Source of the DNA: Linepithema humile
Taxonomy: Eukaryota; Arthropoda; Insecta; Hymenoptera; Formicidae
NCBI RefSeq assembly: GCF_040581485.1
Contig: NC_090130.1
Coordinates: 3,534,001-3,598,000, forward strand
Direction of reading: 5' to 3'
Length of the DNA stretch: 64,000 nucleotides
This document shows positions 24,390 to 36,029 of this stretch, in pieces (within the stretch, counting starts at the first letter, position 1; every line of letters starts with the position of its first letter). The translations under genes and the position numbers were made by a program. Below the pieces are notes generated by a model. That model had not been told where the DNA came from. It saw only the letters and a list, made by a program, of their open reading frames with translations, and made no database searches.

Positions 24390-25587
24390 GAGAGTTTTTC
24401 ATTTAAGAATACACCATTACTGTGTTAATATCATACAAATGGAAATGTCGCGAATGGTGTTTATTTCGATTTTTTTTTCATTAAAATGAAAACTTGCAGT
24501 TGATTCAACTCGCGAAATAATATTGATTGTTGTAAAATAAAGCCGCTTTTAGTCATCATTTTACCTCTCTCTTACGCCAATTGTTTGTTACGAAGAAAAA
24601 TAAATATTTCACGTTATGCTTTTACATTTCATGGACCTCTATTCATCTCGCGGATATTATTTATTTAACGAATTTTACGGAAGAGGCGAGTACTTCGCGT
24701 TTTTTATAACAATCATGAATAATTCATAGACTTGAAGTGCAGTGGTGAGGTTTTTTTTTCCCGCGCTTGTATATGTGTATATATCAGTTTGAGGAAGAAT
24801 TTTAAGCGGCTTTACCACAAAACTACGGATTTCCATGCCGCAGAGAACTTAGAACGACCCATTGTCGATTTCGGAATGTGCAAAGCAGCTCACTATCGGT
24901 GTCAAGGATTTCCCTGGAAAAACCGATTGTTCCATCCAAGCCCAACCGACGTGTGGAAAAGATGCCGACACAGATCTTTTTTTTTGACATCCTGCATCAC
25001 ACCGCGCACAATGCCCGCCACACATGATTTGTTTCGCGCGGCGAGACGAGAAAAATCTTCGTTAACAAACGGCCGACCTTCGAGCACGAACGATCGCGCG
25101 GGGATTTACATGATCATAAGTCTCCGAGCGAGATCCTTGAAAATTAGGCCGAAATTTATACGCGTCTTGCTCGAGAGCCCTCGTTTTTTAGCGTGACGAA
25201 CAGAAAAAAATAACAGGGTCCGCCTAGCGCACTCTAATCCGCACGCGAAGAGGTGGGATGGAGGGGAAACAGCGGCGTGTAACTAAGTGGCTGTACGCTC
25301 GAAGCATGTTTAGCATTTAACTCCTTATGCAGAATTCCCTTCTACAGCATTCTCCTCTTGTTTTCTGCTCTAAATTTACTCGCTGAAAAATCGGCGCGCA
25401 ATTAAGAATCACTATTACTTCAACCGTAACACGTCGTTAACGTTTAAACGCTTGGAAACGTCATACAACGAAGATTTTCAAATAATTTAATAGCGAAAGG
25501 ATAAATCGCATCTCGCTCTACCGTGCCTCCTCTCTTATAGATATTCATGAACATGCGTTTGCATCTCTTTTTCGTGCGCAGAGGTGT
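24390..25587. other. AT-rich then moderately CpG-rich DNA
   Basis: The 154-codon plus-strand frame at 24732-25196 lies here. Its translation has no recognisable domain or signal, it starts in an AT-rich segment and it overlaps a minus-strand frame, so I leave it uncalled. Confidence 0.45.
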
Positions 25588-25702
25588 CAGTATAATTTCA
25601 ATTTGAATGAAAAATTATATGGACCTAATAAATTATGTGTACGTAAAGATATCCAGTATGATTCTAATTTGAATGAAAAATTATACGGGTCTAGCAAATT
25701 AA
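25588..25702. repeat. 66-bp tandem duplication, two diverged copies
   Basis: CAGTATAATTTCAATTTGAA at 25588 recurs as CAGTATGATTCTAATTTGAA at 25654. The match continues through GAATGAAAAATTATA and an imperfect GGACCTAATAAATTA/GGTCTAGCAAATTA segment. Copy 1 is 25588-25653 and copy 2 ends near 25702, missing the last part of the unit. Several substitutions show that the duplication is not recent. Confidence 0.85.
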
Positions 25703-25729
25703 TGAATGTTACACACATCGACGTCGGCA

Positions 25730-27329
25730 AACGTGGCCAGTTTTGCATTCCCCACGTCCTCTAATTACGCCGCTGGGAGGGAAAGTTTTAGATCGTCCGG
25801 GGAACGCTCCTCCGTGGCAGCACACGCAACGCATACATTCATAAGAGTCTCGGGCGCTGCGCGATTACACGGACCCACCTACTGACAGATTGCCTGCGTG
25901 GCTGGCGCGGGGCACCTGCTGTTCCATTTTTCCCGCCGATTCGCGCCGGGAACTATCATTTCCTTAACGATACGCCGACGAACGATACGCCGGGGATAGG
26001 TGGTCCTTCCGTCGAGCATCGATATTTCGAAAACGGCGAATCAATGCTCGGCGCTCGGATGAGACACGGCGGGTGCTACGCCCTGTGATATTATCGGCTA
26101 AGAGCCGGGTATGATGGAGAAAAATGGATAGTCAAATAGCAGCTGGGGATAGATACCGGTGGTTTATCATCCATTAGGATAACGTTCCCGTTTCGCACTA
26201 AACGCCCGTTTCGCATGAAAAGAACGCTTTCAGCGTTCGTGCTGCCTTATTATTGAGTCGGATGCACAAATTTGCGCGTTTGCATTTTAATTTTGTAATT
26301 TTTTTTTATTTTAATTTAATGTAATATTTCTGTTTCAGGTATTGCCTCTCTGGCGTGGACTCGGATATTCACTTTTCACCGCTTCGGTTCGTATTAACTT
26401 TTTCATTTTCTGTGTTTGGTGGCGTAATGAAAAATATTGCAACTGCAAAAAAGAATTATTCGCGCGATAGTTTCTTTCCTAAAAGCTTTTTATTATTTAT
26501 ATACGGACAGAAACATAATAATATAAATGCTACAAACTATGTGGATTGGAATTGCTTTTTCAAAATATATTGATAAAATATTAAATACAAGAAAATAACT
26601 GCGAAAGTGCCAAAAAAATTGCAATATTTTTATTGATGCCGTGAAATTTTATGTTTTTCTTAGCGATATTCACCACTTTTATCTATTTAATTAATGTGGA
26701 ATGTTAATTTAATTATACTTGCTCGATTATTATTTAACATTACGAGTTTGGTTAGAACATTATAACTTTAAAATGGTGCGTGAAACGCGTCGACCGTTTA
26801 GATAAACTTGGAAATTGCGAAGTCAAACTATTCCAGTATCAAGGATTAACATCGATGTTTCGACTTCGATGGTGGGCGATAATCGGTGGTTATTCGCAGT
26901 GTTAAGTATCGATAGCCAACTCTACGATGCACTCGTCCCTTCTATCGGTTGTCTCCCGCGGGATAGCCGCAAGCTCTCGTCGCGGTCCGATTCCCTCCTA
27001 AATAATAATGTCTAGACGTCTTTACGTCGTCTTTGCACGACGAATAGCTCTCGTGGCGAGAATAAAATTGGTCGTTTACGATAAGCGTTGGTCTCCGTTT
27101 CCCCTCTTCCTTCCGCGCGCGTATCGCTTTTCTTAGAAACAAGCGATTCGTTATTCCTCTGAATGAAACACGAGGGGAATTCACGGTTTTGTACGACGAC
27201 AGAAGCCGATAAAAGTTGCCGGGGGAAGTGAAAAAAAGGAAGGGGGTGGACTTAAGTAGGTGCCTTTTTCGACGAACTGTCTAACGCGCGCTGAATAGGC
27301 CCGTAACGCGAGTGAGGTGGTCGGTCGAC
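25730..27329. other. CpG-rich, AT-rich, then CpG-rich DNA
   Basis: A CpG-rich block at 25730-26260 is followed by AT-rich DNA at 26270-26800 and moderately CpG-rich DNA to 27330. A small hairpin (AACGCT-TTC-AGCGTT) sits at 26222-26236. No gene is supported. Confidence 0.5.
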
Positions 27330-27973
27330 TGCATGTATAAGGTGTCCCGGCTGCATTCAGAGCATTTGATCAGTGCGATATTAAGCTTTCCTTTATATTT
27401 CCTCGGCATCGCGGGATTAAAAGTAATGGATTGTTTCTATAATAGGGAAATTTAATTTCTCGTGTAATTTTAAGCAGATTTTAACGCAATTTTAATTTAA
27501 AACTTAATAAGAAGACATTTAACATTGCCTAAAGCAATGAAAAAATTGCATCTGGATTAAATCCAAGCTCCATGGCTCTATTCGTCTGTTTGCCAAGGAA
27601 TCGAAATCTGAAAATTGGATAGGTCCGATAAATGAGGACATCTCTCGATATTAGAAAAAAGTCAAAGAGTATATCGTAAAGCGGATAGGAGAAATATGAG
27701 ATACCGATTCTATCTTCGATTCATAAAATTAGATATTTTATTTTATGGAGAGACTTCTGCTAATTTGAATTTCCCGACGCGCGTTTCCATGATACACACA
27801 CACACACACGCACACACAAATTACATTAACCAACATTCGTCCAAGACTTTTATATTTCTTTGAGAAGAGCCACTATCATTCTTCGTTGTCTCTCCGGAAT
27901 ATCTCTCTCCCATCTTATATTTCCATCTTTTTTAGAATACTTTTCGATAGGTCCGGGACACCCTATATATGCA
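27330..27973. mobile_element. non-autonomous TIR element, GGTGTCCCGG ends
   Basis: The 21 bases at 27330-27350 and the reverse complement of 27953-27973 agree at 19 positions, including GGTGTCCCGG. The bounded segment is about 640 bp, mostly AT-rich, with an (AC)n tract at 27794-27818 and no coding capacity. A match this long at this distance is unlikely by chance. The same terminal word occurs singly at 41525-41541 in the orientation of this right end. The TATAAGG at the left end looks like a TATA box but belongs to the inverted repeat. Superfamily is not assigned; a TA or TATA target site is possible. Confidence 0.55.
27794..27818. repeat. (AC)n microsatellite
   Basis: About twelve AC units with one CG interruption, inside the TIR element. 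Confidence 0.93.
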
Positions 27974-27974
27974 C

Positions 27975-30900
27975 ATATATTCGTCTCGGAGCGTCGGCCG
28001 CGTACACGTAGACCGTCCGTGCGTAGGGCCTGCCTTCCGCTTTCTGATTGGCCATCGTGGCCCGCCATCGATTTTTCTCATGTGTATGTATCAAGATATG
28101 TAAATACGGCTTATACCATGCATGATGCCTCGGCATTGTATCGTCGCCTTGGCGCGTACGGGAGAGGGAGATCGTGAATTAGAGGCGCGGGGGATAACGT
28201 GTTCATCGGTCCGACGAAACGTATTTGTCCAACGCGGCTCGTTTATATTTAAATGAACGGTTGATTTTATATTGTACCACCTTGCGCGCACCTCTTTCTG
28301 GGCTTCTCCCGGTTGCATCCTGTGGTGCGCTCTCGATATATATCGGATACAAAGAGCAACTACCGGTCCTCGGAATTTTAACGCGATGAGAGAAGAGAGG
28401 GAGAGAGTGAGAGAGTGTTTTCAGCTGCGCGCGAGAATGGACAACAGTATTGTAACGCGCTCGAGCTATGCTCTTTTTTTTCGTTGGCTTTTCGATTCAC
28501 GATAAAGCCCGAAACTCGGAAAGTCAAGCTAAACATTTAAATATTGAACGGTCATCCTATGCGTTTATTGGGTATCGCGAGTTATTTTCGAAAATAGCTC
28601 ACAGTGCGCAAATCTGCTTTGGATCCTTGCCGATCCTCTTTTATTCCATTTGTAGTAAAACGTTATTAATTATTCTCAACGCCGAGTAATTAATAACTAT
28701 CACTGTAAATTTATTTTCTTCAACATGAATGATAAATTGTACGGTGCTTGTAAGAATCGTAATTTCATACTGACAATGAGATCTACTAAACTCTAACTCC
28801 AGCACTTTTCAATATATATTTTAATTACGGAACTTATTGTTACTCGCTGCTCGATGATTCGCGCGATCCGTCGTTTTATTTCGCGCAGTTGCTTGCGAGA
28901 GTTATTACGTGAGTGAACGAAAGCTTAGACCGCGAGAAGAAAAATCGACAAGATGTGTATAAATAAGTGGTTCTCCGCGCTGTATCAGCGGAGAGTTGTC
29001 GCTCTCAAATCGACGTGTAGCACGCGAATACGATTGTCAAAGACAATTGCGTCGCAGGCGGGGAACGACGGCGATTGATTTATCGGCGACATTACAATTC
29101 GAGAAATTATTTGACTCGGGTGTTCTGGTGTACGGGGGAGATGTTGCGTATGTGTGGCAGCCGGCGCCGCTGAAGTTGCGTCGGGATAGATGGGGAATTT
29201 ATCAGAAGATTCAATTGTAGGAGGCGGCGTCGTTGATCGGGGGCTATCAATTTTAAATGCAATCCGCGTGGTGTGATACAGATTCGAGAAATCGAATTCG
29301 ACACGGCCGACTTTAACCCAATATTTACACCACCGTCCATTTATTAACGTCTCTTTAAATCGCGCGTCCATTATTTATTCTTCTGCGGCATCATAGTAAT
29401 ACTTTCTGTATTTTTCGAGCCGATACCGCGGCTTTAATCGCGCAGTGTTTCATGAAAAATATTCCGATTTAATTAAAAAAGAAATTTTAATACGTGCAAC
29501 GTGAGTAGCGCAATTATAGAAACGTCGTTGTAGAAAATATAGGTTAAATGTCGCAGTTGAAAGTGGAGAAAATTTTCACACATTTTATAATCAAACATAG
29601 AATGGAGTCAAATGAATAGAAAACATGAGAGAGAAAGAGAGAGTTATCTATCCATGATAGTAAGCCGAAATCAAGTTCATTTGCATATTACAAAGAAAGT
29701 ATGAAAATATGATGAATGTCCTTGGCACTCGTATCGAATACCCAGTCTATAATTCATGGGAATCCCGGCAAATGTCCAATGAGCCCGCCGAAAATCCGCA
29801 CATTAATCAATCTATAGTAAAACAAATAGCATTTCACGCTAGCGAAATAAACGTTCGTTCTTTTGCATCACAAACTGTCTCGTTACTCATAAATACTTAC
29901 AGGCACATTACTTTCTTTATGACAGTCGAGGTGGTTAGTGCAATATGATTGCCTCGAAAATTAATTAGCCCTTGCGAAGTCGAAAAGAGCACATTCTACG
30001 TTATCGAATCAATCACAGTTCGTTACCTCGGACAGCGTAACAGTTACATGACGGGTTCCTTGTTAGATTCATTAACGACAAGTCTGCCGGGATATTACGG
30101 AGAATTGCTTGTTTGACATTTAACTGTTGTCCACAATTTTTATCTCTAACTTGTACAAAATATTTTCAAACGCTGCCCTCGCGGTATAGAGTCCTATAAT
30201 CTTTAATTTTTTATCTTATATTTTGAATTTTGAAGTTGGCTGCTTGCGAAAAATTGAAGATCACATCTAAAGTCATTTTTAAGATAAAATATTGTAAGAT
30301 TTCGTCTATTTTTAAATGTTTAGAAATAGATAATATAATTTCAATCTTGATTTTATTGCATACCGATTTGATTTTAATAGAACCCGAACAAGAGCATTTT
30401 TATGGCTTCCAAGTTTTAATACTGAAAAATTAGGTCACGAGGCGCTCAGTTTTTTGTGAGGAAAACCAAGAACTTTAAAAAAATTATCTTTAAATTTTTC
30501 GAGAGGTACGCTATTATCTATTGTTGTAAATTTTATGAAATATTCTATATATGTTATAAAAAAATTCTCTCTAACAGTGGTATTACAAGAGAAAACATGA
30601 TAAAATATATTTGTTGAATAGCATGTGTGTGATGCATGTAGATATATTCATGCAGATAGTTGAATGGTACATCCGCGTGGGTCTCCTTTCCAAAGCACAA
30701 AAGTTAGAATAGGTGGGTTTGATGTTTTATTATTATTTTTTTCTTTTTTTTTTTTTTCCTTTTTTTGGAGGAAAAAGAACTGTTTTCCTACCGACAATTA
30801 CTCATCTCCCCTTCTATCCTTCTTTGCATCTAGAATGCATTCTCTAATCGCGACAAAACACGTACCCCGCTGCGACTGTATATGTTTCGCTCAACAACGG

Positions 30901-32480
30901 TTTCTTCGATTATGTAAACGGTGCAATAAATTACTCGGGGTGCCTGTCGCCTTAACATGATGCAAAGAGCGAGATAGATATGCGATTAGCTCCTCGGCCC
31001 TTTCGCGAGTCTCTTCGCACGAATCCCGAGGGGACATCTGCGTTTTGTTTGCCTACGCATAATTGAATGCGATTAATTACAGAAAAGCTGAGCGTCGTCC
31101 TCTCTTGAAATTTAAGACTTAAATTAATCAACTTTTATTTAATAACGCCTTTAATCTTGAAAAACTATTACTTAACTTTAGCTTTAGAATAATTTTTTTA
31201 AATTTTTAACCAAGTATCACAATGGAATTGTATATTGTTAAATTTGGACAGAAGCATTGACATTAGTGTAAATCTGAACTACAAACAAAAAATTTATAGT
31301 GAACGTAACATTTTCATGATTAATTATACGTAATATTAATAATTGAAGTGTGTTCAGTTAATTGCGATCTGATTTTTATCTTCCTTTTTTTATTATTTCT
31401 AAAGTCCGGGAAAATTAAATTATGTTTAATTTCATCAAGTTACAAAGTGGATTAAACTATTGTTGCGCTGAGTCATTCAATTATTAATACCGCAATTAGT
31501 CTCGGAAGATCTTGCACTAGATGGATAAACAGCAAGGAAAGAGCAAATAACGCTAATCGCTCTTCTTAACGTGGAGCATCTAGCGCGTTTATTCCGAGAG
31601 ACAGCGTCGAGGAGACAAGAGAGTGACGCACGAAGCCCGGCATTGTTCTACCTACTCGTGGCTTGGCGACGCGTTTAGGATGACTAAGAGCCAGCGGTGG
31701 GTATCGGGCACACTTTCACCTGTAAGTCCCCTTTACATTCAGAAAAGGCTGCGTACCGAAAGAGGAAGGGAGAATCCGGATAATCTGAAAAATACATCGA
31801 GCATCCATCAAGGGACCGTCTAGCTGCTAATGCAGATCTAGAAATTTCGTTCTCTCTCTCTGAAGTTTTCGAGCGAATAGTCACAGAGTTTTGAATTTAT
31901 TGCTTTGAATATTATGTTCAGGGACAGAAATTCTCGAGGATCTTGAAAATCTGATGAAAGGCTTTCGTATTAGCAAATGTTAAAGAGAGCTAGTCGCGAA
32001 ATATTAAAATCTCACAAAACTATTAATCACGGAACCGTGAAATATATCAATATCATTAATGAAATTGATCGTATAACGCCGATAGAATTAATCAAGCCTG
32101 CGAGGCATCTCGTTTTCGAGCAAAACACACCGCCATTATGCATAAATATGTATATTCGGGCACATTTATTACTATCTCGATCAGACGTGATCGCAAATTA
32201 AATTTTCGCATAAAATCCATCTTTTAAGTGAAGATCGACGTTTACAAATGTTTCGATAAATGTTGCTATCGAAATTAATTAATATTTATCTTATATTTAA
32301 ATTTTTGGAATATTCAGCGATAAAAATACAGTAGAAGCGTAGGCTTATTGTTGCGACGATATCCAACGCGATTAAATTATACGAAAAATGGTTTTTTTTC
32401 TCTTTATCGATTCCACATTTAGATATACGCTATCGCGTGTTTTTATCATGTTCAAAGTTTTGGAAAAAAAATTGGAATGT
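27975..32480. other. long mainly AT-rich non-coding stretch
   Basis: Small CpG-rich islands at about 28000-28450, 29000-29350 and 31560-31850 sit in AT-rich DNA. Open frames there are short and overlap on both strands. A T-rich run lies at about 30730-30765. I see no repeat unit with ends, RNA gene or exon I can defend. Confidence 0.5.
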
Positions 32481-32974
32481 CTCTAGCTTCCCAGGAATTC
32501 CTGTCTGTGACTAATATTCCAAATGATTCGTCGTATTTCCGAAAGGACTCGAGACGCCTCGTTAGGCCACCGCCGCGCATACCGCATACGTAGAAACGAC
32601 AGACAAGAAGAAGCGAACGGTGCGCCGGTGGTATAGCACCGCGAATGGGCCTTTAATTCGTGTCGAGGGACCATCGAAGTCTCGTTCCGACGACTGGACG
32701 TCTTTTCCCCTAGCTCAAGCAAGAAACGCTCGCACCGGCTGAGCGCCGAGCGAGCGATCATGATATAGCAAATGTTTGAAATGACTTCTAACAAGGGAAG
32801 TATCCCGACGGGTTGTGTATACACACGGACGTCGTATCGTCACACAGACACGCAGACACGTATGTACAGACGCACCTGTGTGCGCGCGTCTGGTGCCTTG
32901 ATTGAGGGACGATGCAAAGGTCCGAAAGGCCAGCGGGAAAGGGCAGGCGCGGGGAACGAGAAAGAGATAGAGAT

Positions 32975-33054
32975 GGACAGGTAGATAGGTAGATAGACAG
33001 ACAGATAGTAATAGAAAGGGAGAGAGAAAGAGTGAGAGAGAGAGAGGGGGGGGG
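32975..33054. repeat. GATA/GACA-type and GA-rich repeat cluster
   Basis: GGTAGATA and GACA units at 32975-33012 pass into a GA-rich purine tract (33014-33045) and a G-run ending at 33054. It is a compound simple repeat. Confidence 0.88.
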
Positions 33055-33261
33055 AACAAAAATAAAAAAAGGAAGAAAAACGAAGATGGGGGGAGAGAAA
33101 CTCGTCGGTTTTTAATTGCTCTCTTTGATTCTATTTTCTTTTGCGACTGAATGGTCGCACTCCAGGATTTACCGCTGGCTTTGATGGTCACGTATCGTGA
33201 TTAGTGTCAAGTGATCCTCGCGCTCGCTCGTAAGGGTCGCGTTTTCATACGGGGGGGCAGG

Positions 33262-33305
33262 TGGACGGACGGATGGACGGACGGACGCGAACGGACGGAT
33301 GGATG
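33262..33305. repeat. GGAC/GGAT tetranucleotide minisatellite
   Basis: About ten GGAC/GGAT units with one GCGAAC interruption. A seven-G run (33251-33257) lies just before it. Confidence 0.92.
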
Positions 33306-34264
33306 ACGGCGTGGTGGTATTAAAAGCCCGTGGCGGCCGCCGGGCTTTATCATCAAAAGCAAAAGCGCGACAATTCTCGCATGAGCGAGCGCTTCGCGTC
33401 TTATGAGCAAGTCACGTCAAAGTTCAGAAAATTCTCGATATTCCCCTTTGAATCTGTGGGAACGGATAAAGTCGTTTTGTACGGCGCCGGTATAGCTTGA
33501 CGTGCAGTCACGGTTGCGTTAAAAACCGCGAAAGTCGTTTCTCCAGTTATTTTCGCTTTTTGTTGAAACTGCAGTGGTGGCGCGGTATCGAACAAGAGCT
33601 CAGCATTTTTATTCTGCAATCATAAATTTTCACAATGATGCAATAATGGTGACGTACGATTCTATCATTATGTCAATTGGACGCGATAATTTAGCATTCG
33701 GGGTTAATTAATATTCATCTCGTTTGAATTTCTGGGACATTTAGCAATAAAAATATCGTGTGTTGATTTAGCGCGATTAAATTATACAAGAAGTAATTTT
33801 CTTCTAGCGCGGTACACTTAATTTGTTGCTTGAATTTTAACGCGCAGCGTTCCTGAAATAACGTCGCGCATTATTATCAAGTTATGAATAAAGAAATAAT
33901 TACTCGGGGAATTATCGATTTTGCAATAAACCCTAAAGCATCTTATCAAGCACGGTATTGCTTATGTGAAAATTTTTAGAAACTACTGCAGATTTATGTA
34001 GCATCAACGGTCTTGATATCAAAAGAAGATATTTCTCTAACCGCTTTGCCGAATGCAAATCGCAAACTATAGGCGGAAATATTTAATAAAGAATTACGCT
34101 CCGTGGATGCACACAAAGCGGGCACAGCCTGACCTCCTTAAATTACGCCCGATGCTGATACGAGCTTTTTCTCGTTCTCTGTGACTTCATTATATTTTGC
34201 AGTCGCGGTAAAATGCACGGATACGCTTCTCTTTTTCTCTCTCTAGTATGATAGCCAGGAAGCA

Positions 34265-34293
34265 AGAGAGAAAGAGAGAGAGAGAGAGAGAGA
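34265..34293. repeat. (GA)n tract
   Basis: GA run with one AAA interruption, about 29 bp. Confidence 0.92.
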
Positions 34294-34465
34294 AGGAGAA
34301 AAGAGAATAAGGATGCACGGCTTGAGGAAGCATTCGAGAAGGACGAAAGTAGGAAACGAATTACGACGAAGTGGCACTACGTCGAATTGATGCGGGATGA
34401 GAGAAAACGTAATTATATGCGCGGCGCAGTCGAGCCGTAGCGATCGCAGTGAAGTTCTGTTTCTC

Positions 34466-34469
<4 letters not shown>

Positions 34470-34510
<41 letters not shown>

Positions 34511-34518
34511 TTCTCCTT
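34470..34518. repeat. (CT)n tract
   Basis: About fifteen perfect CT units followed by TTCTCT variants, about 49 bp. It lies 180 bp from the GA tract and is of opposite sense. Confidence 0.95.
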
Positions 34519-35808
34519 CTTTTGGTACGCTCGAGGTCTGTATTATCCCGAGTCTAATCAATTGTCAGCGCGGGTAAACTACCGTTTGCGATTACGCTCG
34601 GCGGCGCGATTCGTCAATGAGAACTTTCCAGCGCTCGATTCCTTATATTCCGCCTGTTCCATCGGAGCTTCTTTGAATTTCACGATAGATCGTAACTATC
34701 TCATCTCCGGAAGAATCTCTCAGGGGTATTGGACAGTACCGCGACTGGCGCCGGCGAGGCAAGCTATCTCTCACTGTTAAAATTTTAGGGACGGAAAATT
34801 TTAGGGACTCGATAACTCGTAGTATCCCAAATTAGAGTGTATTAAGTCCGTAATTTGTGGGACACACTTTAGATAAGATAAGATTTTACATTCAAAATGG
34901 ACCTTCGGACAAATTACTGGTTTAATCCACCTTTAGTTTCGCCTCGAATTATCGTGGCATGTCCGAAGTTTGTCGCCTATAAAATTTTATCGTTCCAAGC
35001 GTTCTGATCTCGTACGGTAATTTGTAAGGAGGCATTGTATATCTCTGTAAACATTAATCTAGAAAAATTCTTTTTTATTTAAAAAAAAAGGAAAATTATT
35101 TTAGAAATTATTTTAGTTGATTATCCTTGTCAATGCAAGCCTGGAATATTGCCGAAAGATTGAATTTAGAACTCTATGAATTTCGTGCTGGCCTTGTTTA
35201 ATTTCAGCAAATGCAATATTGATCTTTCCTCAGTTTCAATCGCATATTTACTCTCGTACATACTCTTCCTTTTACAAGATAAAACTTTGGCGATATATGA
35301 TTTCGAGAATAAAAAATTATTTTTCAAATATAGCATCAAACTCGCATCAAATTAACGAGATTAATCGACATTTTGAAATTGAATTTTTTTGCGTTATAAT
35401 TATTTAATAAATTTAAAAAAAAATATTTTTCTTTTACACCTCTAAAACTTGTAACTTTTTATTTTTACTCGTGAAACGTTTTGGCGGAATTTAATCGTTA
35501 TAAATGGGGACGCGATGTAAATACCACATATTATTAAACGGATATTACTACTTAATACCGCTGTAACAAAATGTCAAAATTTGAATTGTACAATCCGCAT
35601 TGGAATCCGATGAATCCGATGGATTTATGCTGAATGAGGTTCGGTCACTCTTGAATACACAATTTCAAAATTCCGTTCACACCGAGTTCATTCACACGAG
35701 TCTGCTCGCCCGCGCTGCATAAACGCACCTCCGCGCTATGCGGAATACGCGAGGAACGAAGTGAAACGTAATCGCACGCTTCGATGCGCGCGGGAAGATT
35801 GCTCGGCA

Positions 35809-35810
35809 GA

Positions 35811-35842
<32 letters not shown>

Positions 35843-35853
35843 AGAGAGAGAGA
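35809..35853. repeat. (GA)n tract
   Basis: About fourteen GA units, an AACGAA interruption, then six more units. Confidence 0.94.
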
Positions 35854-36004
35854 ACGCTGCGGCGCGGGTTACACGATTGCGCTCTCTACGAGAGCATTAC
35901 ATCGGCGTTGCAAAATTAACGAGAGAGATTAAGTGGCCGCAAGTGAAGCGAGACGTTGTTTCCATAAGCGTGAGATGCGGAAGACGTTCTTGAGGAAGAG
36001 AAAA

Positions 36005-36028
36005 GGGGCGGGGGAGGGGAGGGGAGGG
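36005..36028 (+). other. strong G-quadruplex motif
   Basis: Five G-runs (4, 5, 4, 4 and 3 long) are separated by single bases (C, A, A, A). This satisfies the strict quadruplex rule with very short loops, the most stable loop class in general. No gene start is identified nearby. Confidence 0.85.
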
Positions 36029-36029
36029 C

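Larger units (their letters stand above)
33310..36000. other. non-coding DNA with several GA/CT tracts
   Basis: CpG-rich DNA to about 33650, AT-rich to 34200, a CpG-rich interval to 34780, AT-rich to 35640, then CpG-rich. Apart from the listed simple repeats, only a short direct repeat (AAAATTTTAGGGAC, about 34780-34810) is seen. No gene is supported. Confidence 0.5.

Noticed and set aside
27336..27375. TATAAGG plus TCAGTG as a promoter
   Set aside because: The TATAAGG word lies within a 21-bp inverted repeat of a probable transposon and the spacing (36 bp) is long, so I annotate the element instead.
33323..33348. AAAGCCCG ... CGGGCTTT hairpin resembling a bacterial terminator
   Set aside because: There is no bacterial context or operon. 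It is a short palindrome in CpG-rich eukaryotic DNA.
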